A model generated the notes under the pieces. The model had not been told where the DNA came from. It was given only the letters and a program-made list of their open reading frames with translations, and ran no database searches. DNA of 64,000 nucleotides from Candidatus Zixiibacteriota bacterium (GTDB taxonomy: Bacteria; Zixibacteria; MSB-5A5; UBA10806): NCBI GenBank assembly GCA_024641335.1, contig JAHEDG010000009.1, positions 19,078 through 83,077 of the forward strand, given 5' to 3'. Positions 17,333-26,140 of this stretch are shown here, piece after piece (the first letter of the stretch is position 1; each line of letters begins with the position of its first letter). A program made the position numbers and the translations under genes.

Positions 17333-17839
17333 TCATCGTTGTTTTCTTTTCATAGGTCCGCCGCCCATTTCAAGACGGATATCTCTCATAGTTTGCCAAA
17401 GCTCTCTTTCGAATTTTTCCTCGAATACCATCAATTTCGCTATTTGTCGGGTGGTCAATACATCCGATAGTTTCTTGAAATACTCCTCTTTCAGTTTCGA
17501 TTCGGCGTGTTCGACGCCGGTTATATCACCCATGACTTTACGAAGCTCGTCGTCGGGTTTCTTTTTATCAGTAGAGAAATCATCGAGTTTTCTAAGCAGC
17601 TGAAGTTTATCCTCTTTCAATTTTTCCGAGTCCTTTTCGTAACCGCTGTAGATAACAAAGAACTTTTCGGATTGCGGTGAACTCAATTCCAACGCTTCGG
17701 TCAAACGCCATATTTTTATCGTCTTGATACGTTCGCGTATTTTCTCCCTCATCATCGGATTGCCAGGCCCCGGCTGGGCGCCGACCGATGTAAAGAGAAA
17801 ACATAAAATCAGTATAATACCATTGCCTATAGTCTTCAT
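17333..17839 (-). CDS. Second Spy/CpxP-like periplasmic protein
   Basis: A 168-residue exported helical protein with a signal peptide (about 1-21, ending SVGAQ). It has a long charged helix region (about 45-120) and a C-terminal LTTRQIAKLMVFEEKF segment matching the second LTxxQ motif of the Spy/CpxP family. It overlaps the anti-sigma gene by 4 bases (ATGA), so its dose is probably tied to that of the anti-sigma factor. In the CnrH-CnrY-CnrX system a periplasmic protein of similar fold controls the anti-sigma factor. An equivalent sensory role here is an inference from gene order. Sequence similarity to the neighbouring Spy-like protein is weak. Confidence 0.75.
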   Translation of the reverse strand: MKTIGNGIILILCFLFTSVGAQPGPGNPMMREKIRERIKTIKIWRLTEALELSSPQSEKFFVIYSGYEKDSEKLKEDKLQLLRKLDDFSTDKKKPDDELRKVMGDITGVEHAESKLKEEYFKKLSDVLTTRQIAKLMVFEEKFERELWQTMRDIRLEMGGGPMKRKQR

Positions 17840-18423
17840 CCCGCGCTCCCATAAATTTTATCGATTGCCTTATCTAAGGCGGTTAGTTCATCATCATTCA
17901 AAACATTCAGAAGTTCATAGGGCCGCAAACAGCCCGAAAGTTCGTCCGTCATATTATCGATTTGAGTTTCGCTTCCCGCCAAGGCAGCGATAACTTCCTC
18001 CTGTATACCCTCGATAGAGAGAATCTCGTAATAACTCAGCCATTCCGCTCCGTTATCGGTATCACCGGTTTCTGATACTCTGAGAAAACCCGGGAGGAAG
18101 ACTGCCAGGAGAATCAGAGCCGCGGCCGATGCCGGTATCCAGACCCAGCGGGCGATCAGGGAAAATCTCGAATCTACTTTATCCGGCAAGCGCTTCTTAT
18201 CTGCCGCGACAGAGGTAATTTTCTCAAACGAAATATCATCGAGCTCACCCGGCTCGACCCGGAATGGCTGTCCATTCAATCCATCCCTCAAACGAACCGT
18301 TTCCAGATAATAAGCCCGGCAATCCGCGCATGATTCGATATGAAAATTTACCACGTCGTCCGGTTGGAAAAGAGAGCCTGAGAAAGCCAGAACTATCTTC
18401 TTTTTAATAAGGCCGCAATTCAT
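17836..18423 (-). CDS. Anti-sigma factor, zinc-type, single-pass membrane protein
   Basis: The 195-residue product would hold the adjacent ECF sigma factor inactive at the inner membrane. The N-terminus shows the ZAS motif HxxxCxxC (H28, C32, C35). One transmembrane segment lies at about 92-114, and the remaining ~80 residues would be periplasmic. That part has helical stretches (LSYYEILSIEGIQEEVIAAL, LLNVLNDDELTALDKAID). The start overlaps the sigma gene stop (TGATG) and has a strong SD (GGGGG). The order sigma, anti-sigma, periplasmic partners is the usual autoregulated arrangement. Assignment rests on motif, topology and context. Confidence 0.87.
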   Translation of the reverse strand: MNCGLIKKKIVLAFSGSLFQPDDVVNFHIESCADCRAYYLETVRLRDGLNGQPFRVEPGELDDISFEKITSVAADKKRLPDKVDSRFSLIARWVWIPASAAALILLAVFLPGFLRVSETGDTDNGAEWLSYYEILSIEGIQEEVIAALAGSETQIDNMTDELSGCLRPYELLNVLNDDELTALDKAIDKIYGSAG

Positions 18424-18959
18424 CAGATTTCCCCCTTTAAATAAGGACCCAATTTTTCCCTCAATCTGACAACGGCGTGATGATAATTGGCTTTAGCGGC
18501 GCTCTCGGTAATCCCGAGGCTCTCAGCGATGCCCGCAAAAGGCAGTCCTTCATAATATCTCAATACAAATATCATCTTCTGTCTTTTGGGCATTTCCCCC
18601 ACCGCCATATCTATTCTGCCGTGTAATTCGGCTTTCTCCAGTCCTTCGGTGGGATTTTCATTATGGTAGATCTCCGGCGAATCTTCGATGGAGATATGCG
18701 ACGACAGTCTGTTTCTCGATTTGAAATTAAGGGCCAGATTCACCGCGATTCTGAATAGCCAGGTATAAATACTCGAATCACCCCTGAAACTACCCCTGGA
18801 GCGATAAGCCCTGACAAATGTATCCTGGGTTAAGTCCCTGGCGTCTTCTTTATTTCTGACATATTTGAGGATCATCAGATAAATTCTCTCCCTAAACTCC
18901 CTGACGGCCTTTTCAAAGACTTCATCATTCAAATTATCCCTGGGGCCATCACTTTTCAT
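18423..18959 (-). CDS. RNA polymerase ECF sigma factor (sigma-70 family, SigE/RpoE-like)
   Basis: A 178-residue group 4 sigma factor. Region 2 (about 25-90) includes YVRNKEDARDLTQDTFVRAYRS, the core-binding helix typical of ECF factors. Region 4 (about 118-170) contains a helix-turn-helix (GLPFAGIAESLGITESAAKANYHHAVVRLRE). The ATG at 18959 is preferred over the TTG at 18968 that begins the longer frame; neither has a strong SD. It heads the operon with an anti-sigma factor and two Spy-like proteins, so it most likely drives an envelope-stress or metal response and its own operon. Confidence 0.93.
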   Translation of the reverse strand: MKSDGPRDNLNDEVFEKAVREFRERIYLMILKYVRNKEDARDLTQDTFVRAYRSRGSFRGDSSIYTWLFRIAVNLALNFKSRNRLSSHISIEDSPEIYHNENPTEGLEKAELHGRIDMAVGEMPKRQKMIFVLRYYEGLPFAGIAESLGITESAAKANYHHAVVRLREKLGPYLKGEI

Positions 18960-18975
18960 GTTACTCAAAATATTA

Positions 18976-18991
18976 GACCCGATACCGGGTC
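18976..18991 (-). terminator. Possible weak terminator or leader hairpin between mreB and the sigma gene
   Basis: GACCCG (18976-18981) can pair with CGGGTC (18986-18991) around a 4-base loop. On the minus strand it is followed by TAATATTTT. The stem is short, so it may be a terminator for mreB or a structure in the sigma factor leader. Confidence 0.35.
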
Positions 18992-19027
18992 GGAAGTTTA
19001 AGAAAAATTATGGGAGTATTATGTAAA

Positions 19028-20101
19028 TCAGCCGCGGGTCGATTTGGTGAGGACTTTGGAATACATCGGGATATTTTCAAGACATTTGCCCGTACCTCGA
19101 ACCACACAAGTCAAAGGATCATCAGCCACAATAACCGGCAGGTTGGTTTCCTGCCTGAGACGTTTATCAAGCCCTCTGATCAGCGCCCCGCCGCCGGTCA
19201 TGATGATACCGCGATCGAGTATATCGGATGCCAATTCAGGGGGTGTTTGTTCCAGCGCCAGCCGAACCGCTTCGACAATGGCTGAAATTGGTTCGTTGAG
19301 GGCTTCTCTGATCTGAGCCGATGATATCTTCATGGTTTTGGGCACGCCTGCTACCAGGTCTCTCCCTTTTATCTCCATGGATTCTTCATGTTCGAGGGGA
19401 TATGCGGCGCCGATCCTCCATTTTATTTCTTCGGCCGTACGTTCTCCGATAAGGAGGCTGTAGTTCTTTTTCAGATAATTGACAATAGATTCGTCAAGTT
19501 CATCGCCGGCAACCCGTATCGAGGTATTATTGACGATACCGTTAAGCGCTATAACAGCGATCTCCGATGTTCCTCCGCCGATGTCTATAATCATCGAGCC
19601 GGACGGTTGATCGACCGGCAGCCCCACGCCTATAGCCGCGGCCATCGGTTCGGGCAGCAAATAGACTTCCCTGGCTCCGGCATTCTCGGCCGAATCCCTG
19701 ACAGCCCGTTTTTCCACCTCGGTGATACCGGAGGGTACCGATATTATGATTCTGGGTTTCATGAGGAATCGATGTTTAACCACACGGCGAATGAAATCGG
19801 AGAGCATCTTCTCGGTAATCTCGAAATCGGCGATAACGCCGTCCTTCATAGGCCGTATAGCGGTAATCTCATAGGGGGTTCTACCGATCATCTCTTTGGC
19901 CGCGATCCCTATAGCTAACACTTTGTTGGTTCGTTTTTCCACGGCCACAACCGATGGCTCGTTCAAAACGATACCCTGGCCTTTTACGTATACGAGCGTA
20001 TTGGCCGTGCCGAGATCGATACCAATATCATTTGAAAGAAACCCAAATAATGACATACTACTCGAAACGTTGTCCTGCTGAACCTCTAAAACTGTCTCCA
20101 T
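19028..20101 (-). CDS. mreB: Rod shape-determining protein MreB
   Basis: A bacterial actin that polymerises under the inner membrane and guides side-wall peptidoglycan synthesis. The 357-residue chain shows the actin phosphate-1 motif GIDLGTANT (27-35), the phosphate-2 motif [14 protein letters not shown], and the adenosine motif [12 protein letters not shown]. Compared with typical MreB (~345 residues) it has about 15 extra N-terminal residues. An alternative start at residue 16 ([10 protein letters not shown], 20056) would give the usual length, but neither start has a clear SD. mreC and mreD are not next to it. It follows dnaB after a 193-base gap. Confidence 0.95.
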   Translation of the reverse strand: METVLEVQQDNVSSSMSLFGFLSNDIGIDLGTANTLVYVKGQGIVLNEPSVVAVEKRTNKVLAIGIAAKEMIGRTPYEITAIRPMKDGVIADFEITEKMLSDFIRRVVKHRFLMKPRIIISVPSGITEVEKRAVRDSAENAGAREVYLLPEPMAAAIGVGLPVDQPSGSMIIDIGGGTSEIAVIALNGIVNNTSIRVAGDELDESIVNYLKKNYSLLIGERTAEEIKWRIGAAYPLEHEESMEIKGRDLVAGVPKTMKISSAQIREALNEPISAIVEAVRLALEQTPPELASDILDRGIIMTGGGALIRGLDKRLRQETNLPVIVADDPLTCVVRGTGKCLENIPMYSKVLTKSTRG

Positions 20102-20294
20102 ATCCTCTCATCCGGGCAATAATACGTCAACGGTAAATAAAACACAACCTCTTTTTTTTTGTCGGATAAAGTATGATATAACTTAAGCGCTATTCCGCGC
20201 CGCCGGCCGAATATCTTTCGCAGGGGCGCGCTTTGTGCCCATTTGATTCAAATTGAAAAACTAATTTTCGAGCGGAGTCCTAAGGGACGGAGAA

Positions 20295-21650
20295 TTATGA
20301 CGGCTCCGCCTGATATGGCGAGCCGTGGTGGAGATCCAGAAGTTCGAAACGGACGATATCCTTGACAAAGGCCAGATGGACTATGCCTGTAGGGCCGTTT
20401 CTCTGCTTGCCGATTATAATCTCGGCCATATTTCCGGGATGGCCGTCGTCATCTCGAGGCCGATGTATGAACATCACCAAATCGGCGTCCTGCTCGATGG
20501 CCCCGGATTCCCTAAGGTCGGATAATTGCGGTCTGGCGTCCTTGCCCCTCATCTCTACCTGCCGGGAAAGCTGGGATAGAGCCACAACCGGGACTTTCAG
20601 CTCCCTGGCCAGAGCCTTCAGCGATTGGGAGACATAAGTCATTTCCTGTTGGCGACTTTCTGGATTCTTCTGGCCCCGGACAAGCTGCAAATAATCGACA
20701 ATTATCATGCCGATATCCATTTTCATCTTCATTCGCCGGGCTTTGGCCCTGATCTCCATGACTGTCAGGGACGCCGAATCGTCCAGATAGATAGGCGCCT
20801 CCGAAAGCGGTCCGACTGCAATAGACAAATTGGTCCATTGGTGATCCGCTATTCTCCCGGTCCTCAAAAGATGGGCCGAAATCCTGGCCCGACTACAAAG
20901 GAGCCTTTGAACTAGCTGCTCTTTGGCCATTTCCAGCGAAAATACGCAGACCGGAATACCCTTGGTGATGGCCACACTCTCGGCGATATTCAGGGCAAAA
21001 GCGGTTTTTCCCATTGACGGTCGGCCGGCGATGATAATCAGGTCTGATTTCTGAAAACCGGCGGTCATGGTATCAAGCTCCGGGAAACCGGTGGGCAGTC
21101 CGGTAACATGCCCCTCGCGCCGGGAATATTCCTCTATTTGCTCAAAAGTCTGCGGCAGGATATTCTTCAGGGGAATAAAGTCCCCTTTCAGGGAGTCTTC
21201 CTTGATAGCGAATATTTTCCTCTCGGAAAAATCGAGGATATCGTCGGCCGAAAAACCGGTATCATAGCATCTGTTTATAACATCGGAACAATCGCTTATC
21301 AGTTGATTCTTGACCGCGGCTTCGAGAACTATTCTGATATGGTCCTCGATATTGGCGATAGTCACGACAGAATCAACCAGATCTAGAAGATACCGTCGTC
21401 CGCCGATCTCCTCCAGCTGTCCGCGATTGCTCAGTTCGGCCGGAATGGTGATCAGGTCGACGGCATTTGATGTCTCATACAGTTTCTTAATCGCGGAGAA
21501 AATCTTCCTGTGCTTAGGCACATAAAAGTATTCCTCTTTCATCATTTCTATGCCTGTATGAAGCGCTTCGGTATGCTGAAGAATAGCTCCGAGGATAGAT
21601 TGCTCTGCCTCGACCGCCTGGGGCGGGATTTTATCCCTGGCATCGGTCAT
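20295..21650 (-). CDS. dnaB: Replicative DNA helicase DnaB
   Basis: The hexameric 5'-3' helicase of the replication fork. The 451-residue protein has the N-terminal primase-interaction domain (starts PPQAVEAEQSILGAIL) and a RecA-like domain. Walker A is GRPSMGKT (209-216), and DnaB motif 2 is visible as IGMIIVDYLQLVRG, with VVALSQLSRQVE and the arginine-rich SDLRESGAIEQDADLVMFIHR end. No intein interrupts it. The start overlaps the stop of the uracil-DNA glycosylase gene by 4 bases, so the two are coupled. Identification is certain. Confidence 0.97.
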   Translation of the reverse strand: MTDARDKIPPQAVEAEQSILGAILQHTEALHTGIEMMKEEYFYVPKHRKIFSAIKKLYETSNAVDLITIPAELSNRGQLEEIGGRRYLLDLVDSVVTIANIEDHIRIVLEAAVKNQLISDCSDVINRCYDTGFSADDILDFSERKIFAIKEDSLKGDFIPLKNILPQTFEQIEEYSRREGHVTGLPTGFPELDTMTAGFQKSDLIIIAGRPSMGKTAFALNIAESVAITKGIPVCVFSLEMAKEQLVQRLLCSRARISAHLLRTGRIADHQWTNLSIAVGPLSEAPIYLDDSASLTVMEIRAKARRMKMKMDIGMIIVDYLQLVRGQKNPESRQQEMTYVSQSLKALARELKVPVVALSQLSRQVEMRGKDARPQLSDLRESGAIEQDADLVMFIHRPRDDDGHPGNMAEIIIGKQRNGPTGIVHLAFVKDIVRFELLDLHHGSPYQAEPS

Positions 21651-22384
21651 TTGGTTTTCCCCCCATGAGGCAGGGCGACTTCCACCAGAGTCTTGAGATC
21701 AGCCATAGCCGACGGCATATATGAGTTTGATCTCAATATGGCCGCGGGGTGATAGGTAACCATGAATTTTATGCCATGATAATCGAACCAGCGGCCTCTC
21801 ATGGCTCCGAGGGTCATGGTGGTTTTGAGAATAGTCTGAGCTGCGATTCTTCCCAGACAGCAGATTGCTTTGGGCTGCATAATCCTGATCTGCTTTATCA
21901 GATACGGTTCGCACTTTTCCACTTCGCCTGGGAGCGGATCGCGGTTATCCGGAGGACGGCATTTCAGAATATTGGCGATATAGACATCCTCGCGCCTGAT
22001 CCCGATCTCGGTCAGCATCTTATCGAGAAGCTTGCCGGCCCGCCCGACGAACGGCACCCCCTGAAGATCCTCGTCCCGTCCGGGCGCTTCTCCGATGAAC
22101 ATAATATCGGCTTGGGGATTTCCGACTCCGAACACGAATTTGGTTCTCGATTTTGCCAGATCGCAGCGTTTGCATCGGTTGATTGTCGCGTCGAGTTGGT
22201 CGAGAGACTCCGATTTTTCGAAATCTCCGATATTCAGCCTTTTGGCAGTCATTTTAACTCCGGGCCGGGTAGATTCGGGCAGATAAAGTTCATCGAACCC
22301 GAGATCTCGTTGCACCAGCAAGTATTTTTTCAGCCTATTTTTTTCTTTTCGATCCATGGTTTTCCAAAAGAATCGAGGTTTCAT
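21647..22384 (-). CDS. Uracil-DNA glycosylase, family 4 (iron-sulfur)
   Basis: Removes uracil from DNA in base excision repair. Family 4 is recognised by the four iron-sulfur cysteines (C71, C74, C142, C158) and motif 1 GEAPGRDED (99-107). FVGRAGKLLDKML (112-124) and motif HPAA (212-215) are also present. The N-terminal ~65 residues form an extension with no recognisable domain. The ATG at 22384 makes a 50-base overlap with coaBC. An ATG at 22357 (MDRKEKN) would reduce this to 23 bases, and SD evidence does not decide. It lies between coaBC and dnaB in a coupled run. Confidence 0.93.
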   Translation of the reverse strand: MKPRFFWKTMDRKEKNRLKKYLLVQRDLGFDELYLPESTRPGVKMTAKRLNIGDFEKSESLDQLDATINRCKRCDLAKSRTKFVFGVGNPQADIMFIGEAPGRDEDLQGVPFVGRAGKLLDKMLTEIGIRREDVYIANILKCRPPDNRDPLPGEVEKCEPYLIKQIRIMQPKAICCLGRIAAQTILKTTMTLGAMRGRWFDYHGIKFMVTYHPAAILRSNSYMPSAMADLKTLVEVALPHGGKTK

Positions 22385-23552
22385 CGATAATCCTGACTGC
22401 CAGATCGAACTTATCCATTTTTTCGAGTTTGAGACGTTTGCCGCCCTTGAAAAGAAGGGTAACTTGATTAAAATCCGATCCGAATCCGACTCCTTCTTTG
22501 GTGGGATCGTTGGCGGCTATTATATCCATTTTCTTATCGCGCAGTTTCTCCACAGCGCGGGATTCCAAATTCTCCGTTTCGAGCGCGAATCCAACCACTA
22601 TTTTGGGTCGGGAATCGCCGAGGCTTTTCAAAAGATCGGGATTTTGCTTAAGCTCCAATTTCATTGATTCGTCCGAACGTTTTATTTTCTGCTTATGGTA
22701 GTTGGCCGGACGATAATCGGCCACCGCGGCCGCCATAAATAGAATATCGCTTTTCGAACAATATCGCTTCAAGGCTTTTTGCATATCGACTGCCGATTGA
22801 ACCGGCGCGAAAGTAACAGATGGAGGAGGCGTCAAATCTGTCGGGCCTGATATCAGGGTAACCTCGGCTCCGAATCCGGCAGCGGCGTCAGCCAGGGCGT
22901 ATCCCATCTTGCCCGACGAATGATTGCTCAGATACCTGACAGGATCCAGCGGTTCTTTGGTGGGACCGGCCGTTACAACTACCTTTTTACCGGCAAGCGT
23001 ATTTTTTCCTATCAAACGCTGTCTGGCGGCGGCGAAAATACCGGGCGGTTCGGTCATCCGTCCGGCGGCGGTTATAAGCGACGCCAGATGACCTGTTTCC
23101 GGACCCGCGAAATTAACTCCGATCGATTTAAGATATCGGATATTTCTCTGAACGGTCGGATTATTGAACATCTTCACGTTCATGGCCGGAGCCGCCAAAA
23201 CAGGGCCGTAGAAAGCCAGAAACTGGGTGGAGAGAGCGTCGTCGGCTATTCCGCCGGCCATCTTCCCTATTATATTGGCGGTAGCGGGAGCGATTACCAG
23301 TATATCACCCCAATCGGCCCAGCTGACATGTTCCAGGGTATCACGCTTCTCGCCGAACATATCCACAGACACAGATTCAGCTCCCAATGATTGAAAAGAC
23401 AATGGGGTAACGAACTCGGCGGCCGATTTGGTCATAATGACTCTTACCGTACAGCCGGCCTTGACAAATAGGCGCAGAAGTTCGCAGGCCTTAAAGGCCC
23501 CGATACCACCGCTGACACCAAGAAGTATCTTTTTATCTTTCATCAATGTCAT
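22335..23552 (-). CDS. coaBC: Bifunctional phosphopantothenoylcysteine decarboxylase / phosphopantothenate-cysteine ligase
   Basis: Carries out two consecutive steps of coenzyme A synthesis: ligation of cysteine to 4'-phosphopantothenate (CoaB) and FMN-dependent decarboxylation (CoaC). The 405-residue chain has an N-terminal flavoprotein domain (GVSGGIGAFKACELLR; catalytic histidine in LEHVSWADWGD; APAMNVKM) and a C-terminal CoaB domain (VVTAGPTKEPLDPVRYLSNHSSGKMGYALA, AAAVADYRP). The CoaC flap that often reads LACG is LASL here, so its cysteine is not obvious. The gene is usually near gmk/rpoZ in other bacteria but here sits with DNA repair and replication genes. Confidence 0.95.
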   Translation of the reverse strand: MTLMKDKKILLGVSGGIGAFKACELLRLFVKAGCTVRVIMTKSAAEFVTPLSFQSLGAESVSVDMFGEKRDTLEHVSWADWGDILVIAPATANIIGKMAGGIADDALSTQFLAFYGPVLAAPAMNVKMFNNPTVQRNIRYLKSIGVNFAGPETGHLASLITAAGRMTEPPGIFAAARQRLIGKNTLAGKKVVVTAGPTKEPLDPVRYLSNHSSGKMGYALADAAAGFGAEVTLISGPTDLTPPPSVTFAPVQSAVDMQKALKRYCSKSDILFMAAAVADYRPANYHKQKIKRSDESMKLELKQNPDLLKSLGDSRPKIVVGFALETENLESRAVEKLRDKKMDIIAANDPTKEGVGFGSDFNQVTLLFKGGKRLKLEKMDKFDLAVRIIDETSILLENHGSKRKK

Positions 23553-23671
23553 AATGGAATCGAAAAACTAAATTTGCGACCTCCCTGTCATCCATATAGA
23601 TAAGGAATAATAAATCAAACTCAAGTGATATTTACAAACACTCAATGTGGAAATCTCTGTTGATAACTTTT

Positions 23672-25219
23672 TTAGTGCTTGAAATGCCTGATGCCGGTAA
23701 GCGCCATGGCTATATTCAGCCGGTTGGCGGCCTCGATGACATCGGGATCTTTCTTTGAACCGCCGGGTTGAATCACGGCTGTAACTCCGGCCTCGGCTAA
23801 AACTTCGAGTCCGTCAGGCATAGGGAAAAAAGCGTCGGAGGCCGCCACCGCGCCTAAGGCGCGTTGACCTGCTTTGCGGACGGCTATAATGGATGAATCG
23901 ACTCTCGATGTTTGTCCTGGTCCGATCCCGACGGTCGCGAGATCTTTGCAGATCACAATAGCGTTGGACTTGATATGCTTAACAATCCTGAAGGCAAAGA
24001 GCAGCTCCTTCATCTGATTATCGTCTGGTTTTTTCTCGGTGACGAACTGAAAATCGGAATCGCCCGGTTCAAGCCGATCCGGAGTTTGGGCCAGCAGCCC
24101 TCCGGCAATAGGGCGATACTCCAACGCGGTCTCTGCAGGACGTATTAGATCACCGATCTCCAGGAGCCGTCTTTTTTTCTTTTTGCTCAACAATTCGAAC
24201 GATTCAGATTCGAAACCGGGAGCCAGTATGCATTCCACGAACGGAGTTTCATCCAACAGACGGGCGGTTTCCGGATCAACCCTTCGATTTAAAGCGATAA
24301 CCGAACCGAAGGCGGAAAGAGGATCGGAGTCCAGAGCTTTCCGGTAGGCCTCGGCCAATGTACTTCCCATCGCGGCCCCGCAGGGGTTAGTATGCTTAAT
24401 AACGGCGGCAAACGGCTGATCGAAATCGAGAGCCATCTGCAACGCTGCTTCGAGATCCCAGATGTTATTAAATGAAAGTTCTTTGCCGGATAAAAGCGTT
24501 CCCCCGGCTATAGACGAATACCTGTAATTCGGTTCGGCGTAGAGAGCGGCTTTCTGATGAGGATTCTCGCCGTATCGCAGAGGATATCTCAATGTAAAGG
24601 TCTGGTTGATAGTCCCGGCGAAATCGGCTTCCTTTCCGCCGAAATAAGATGTTATGGCCGAATCGTAGGCGGCCGTTCTGGCGAACGCCTTGATAGCCAT
24701 CTCCCTGCGAAACTCGAGAGTGGTCATTCCGCTGTTCTTGCCCAGTTGATCGATTAGGACAGGGTAATCATCGGGGGATGTGATAACGATTACATGAGGA
24801 AAATTCTTGGCCGCGGAGCGGATCATCGAGGGCCCGCCGATATCGATGTTCTCGAGGGCGGTCTCATCAGAGACATTCCCCGAGCCGGTTACCTGCTCGA
24901 ACGGATACAAGTTGACCACCACAAGATCATACTGCGGGATTCCGTGGAGGCTGAGCTGCGAGATATGTTCTCCTTTGTCTCTGCGGGCCAGAATGCCGCC
25001 GTGAACTTTGGGATGCAGGGTTTTAACTCGGCCATCGAGAATCTCGGGGAAACCGGTGAGATCGGATACCGATTTCACGTCGATCCCTTCGTTACGCAGA
25101 GTTTTCATAGTGCCGCCGGTCGAGACCAATTCGATATCGTACTCTTGAAGTTTCCGGGCCAGATCGACAACACCGGTTTTATCGTAAACGGTAATCAGCG
25201 CTCGCTTAATCCTCATCAT
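23672..25219 (-). CDS. purH: Bifunctional AICAR formyltransferase / IMP cyclohydrolase
   Basis: Performs the last two steps of de novo purine synthesis, giving IMP. The 515-residue protein has the N-terminal MGS-like IMP cyclohydrolase domain (about 1-195: ALITVYDKTGVVDLAR, LVSTGGT, VKTLHPKVHGGIL). The AICAR formyltransferase domain has the KHTNPCGAA motif (K275-H276) and LRYGENPHQKAAL. Two adjacent ATGs (25219 and 25216) are possible. It follows purC with a 6-base gap and is the last gene of the purN-to-purH run. Certain. Confidence 0.97.
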   Translation of the reverse strand: MMRIKRALITVYDKTGVVDLARKLQEYDIELVSTGGTMKTLRNEGIDVKSVSDLTGFPEILDGRVKTLHPKVHGGILARRDKGEHISQLSLHGIPQYDLVVVNLYPFEQVTGSGNVSDETALENIDIGGPSMIRSAAKNFPHVIVITSPDDYPVLIDQLGKNSGMTTLEFRREMAIKAFARTAAYDSAITSYFGGKEADFAGTINQTFTLRYPLRYGENPHQKAALYAEPNYRYSSIAGGTLLSGKELSFNNIWDLEAALQMALDFDQPFAAVIKHTNPCGAAMGSTLAEAYRKALDSDPLSAFGSVIALNRRVDPETARLLDETPFVECILAPGFESESFELLSKKKKRRLLEIGDLIRPAETALEYRPIAGGLLAQTPDRLEPGDSDFQFVTEKKPDDNQMKELLFAFRIVKHIKSNAIVICKDLATVGIGPGQTSRVDSSIIAVRKAGQRALGAVAASDAFFPMPDGLEVLAEAGVTAVIQPGGSKKDPDVIEAANRLNIAMALTGIRHFKH

Positions 25220-25225
25220 AATCTC

Positions 25226-26140
25226 TCAATCTATATCTTTACCAACCAGAATCTTGTAGGCAAGTTTGTATTTCTCAAGCGTATTGACTATAATCTTCTC
25301 AGGCAGAACAGGGGGGGCGGAATTCTTATCCCACCCTGTGGTATCGAGATAATCTCGAATGAACTGTTTATCGAAGGACGGGGGGTTGGAACCTGGCCGG
25401 TACGAATCCAAAGGCCAGAACCTGGATGAATCGGGAGATAAAATCTCGTCAATCAGAGTTAACTCATCGCCGATGAATCCGAATTCGAATTTTGTGTCGG
25501 CGATAATGATCCCTTTGGAATAAGCGTATTCGTACGCTTTGGAATAGACCGCGAGGGTGAGATCCTTGAGCCGGGAGGCCAGATCCGCTCCGACCGAATT
25601 TTCAAGATCGGCTATGGAAATGTTCATATCATGCCCGTCGTCTTCCTTAGTAGCGGGAGTGAAAATCGGCGCGGGCAGTTTACCGGCCAGCTCTATATCC
25701 GCGGGCAGCATGGTACCGTAGAGATCTACAGATTTTGCCCCGGGCGATGATTTCAAGATATTTTTATAGTCTTTGTAGCCCGATCCGACCAGATATCCGC
25801 GAGCCACACATTCGATATCGATTCTTTCAGCCTTCCTTACAATCATCGATCGTCCCTCGAGATAACCGTACTTGCGCAGCGATTCGGGAAACTTATTGAA
25901 ATCTCCGGTAATCAGATGATTCGAAACGATTTGGCCTGTAAGGCCGAACCAGAAAAGAGACATAGAGTTAAGAATTTTCCCTTTGCCCGGAATACCGTTT
26001 GGCAGTATCCAGTCGAATGCCGAGATCCGGTCTGTGGCTACGAAGAGAAGTTTATCGTCCAGATCGTATATGTCCCGAACCTTGCCCCTGGCCAAAAGCG
26101 GATATTCTTTGATTTCGGTTTTTAGTAACGCGTCGGTCAT
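25226..26140 (-). CDS. purC: Phosphoribosylaminoimidazole-succinocarboxamide synthase (SAICAR synthase)
   Basis: Joins aspartate to CAIR using ATP in purine synthesis. At 304 residues it is the longer, yeast-like type rather than the ~240-residue form of many bacteria. Visible motifs are LLARGKVRDIYDLDD, FVATDRISAFDWILPNGIPGKG, IECVARGYLVGSGYKDY and LTLIDEILSPDSSRFWP. The start overlaps the glycosyltransferase stop by 4 bases. Confidence 0.97.
   Translation of the reverse strand: MTDALLKTEIKEYPLLARGKVRDIYDLDDKLLFVATDRISAFDWILPNGIPGKGKILNSMSLFWFGLTGQIVSNHLITGDFNKFPESLRKYGYLEGRSMIVRKAERIDIECVARGYLVGSGYKDYKNILKSSPGAKSVDLYGTMLPADIELAGKLPAPIFTPATKEDDGHDMNISIADLENSVGADLASRLKDLTLAVYSKAYEYAYSKGIIIADTKFEFGFIGDELTLIDEILSPDSSRFWPLDSYRPGSNPPSFDKQFIRDYLDTTGWDKNSAPPVLPEKIIVNTLEKYKLAYKILVGKDID

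Noticed and set aside
20295..21650. Possible intein in dnaB
   Set aside because: Length (451 residues) and continuous RecA motifs show an uninterrupted gene.
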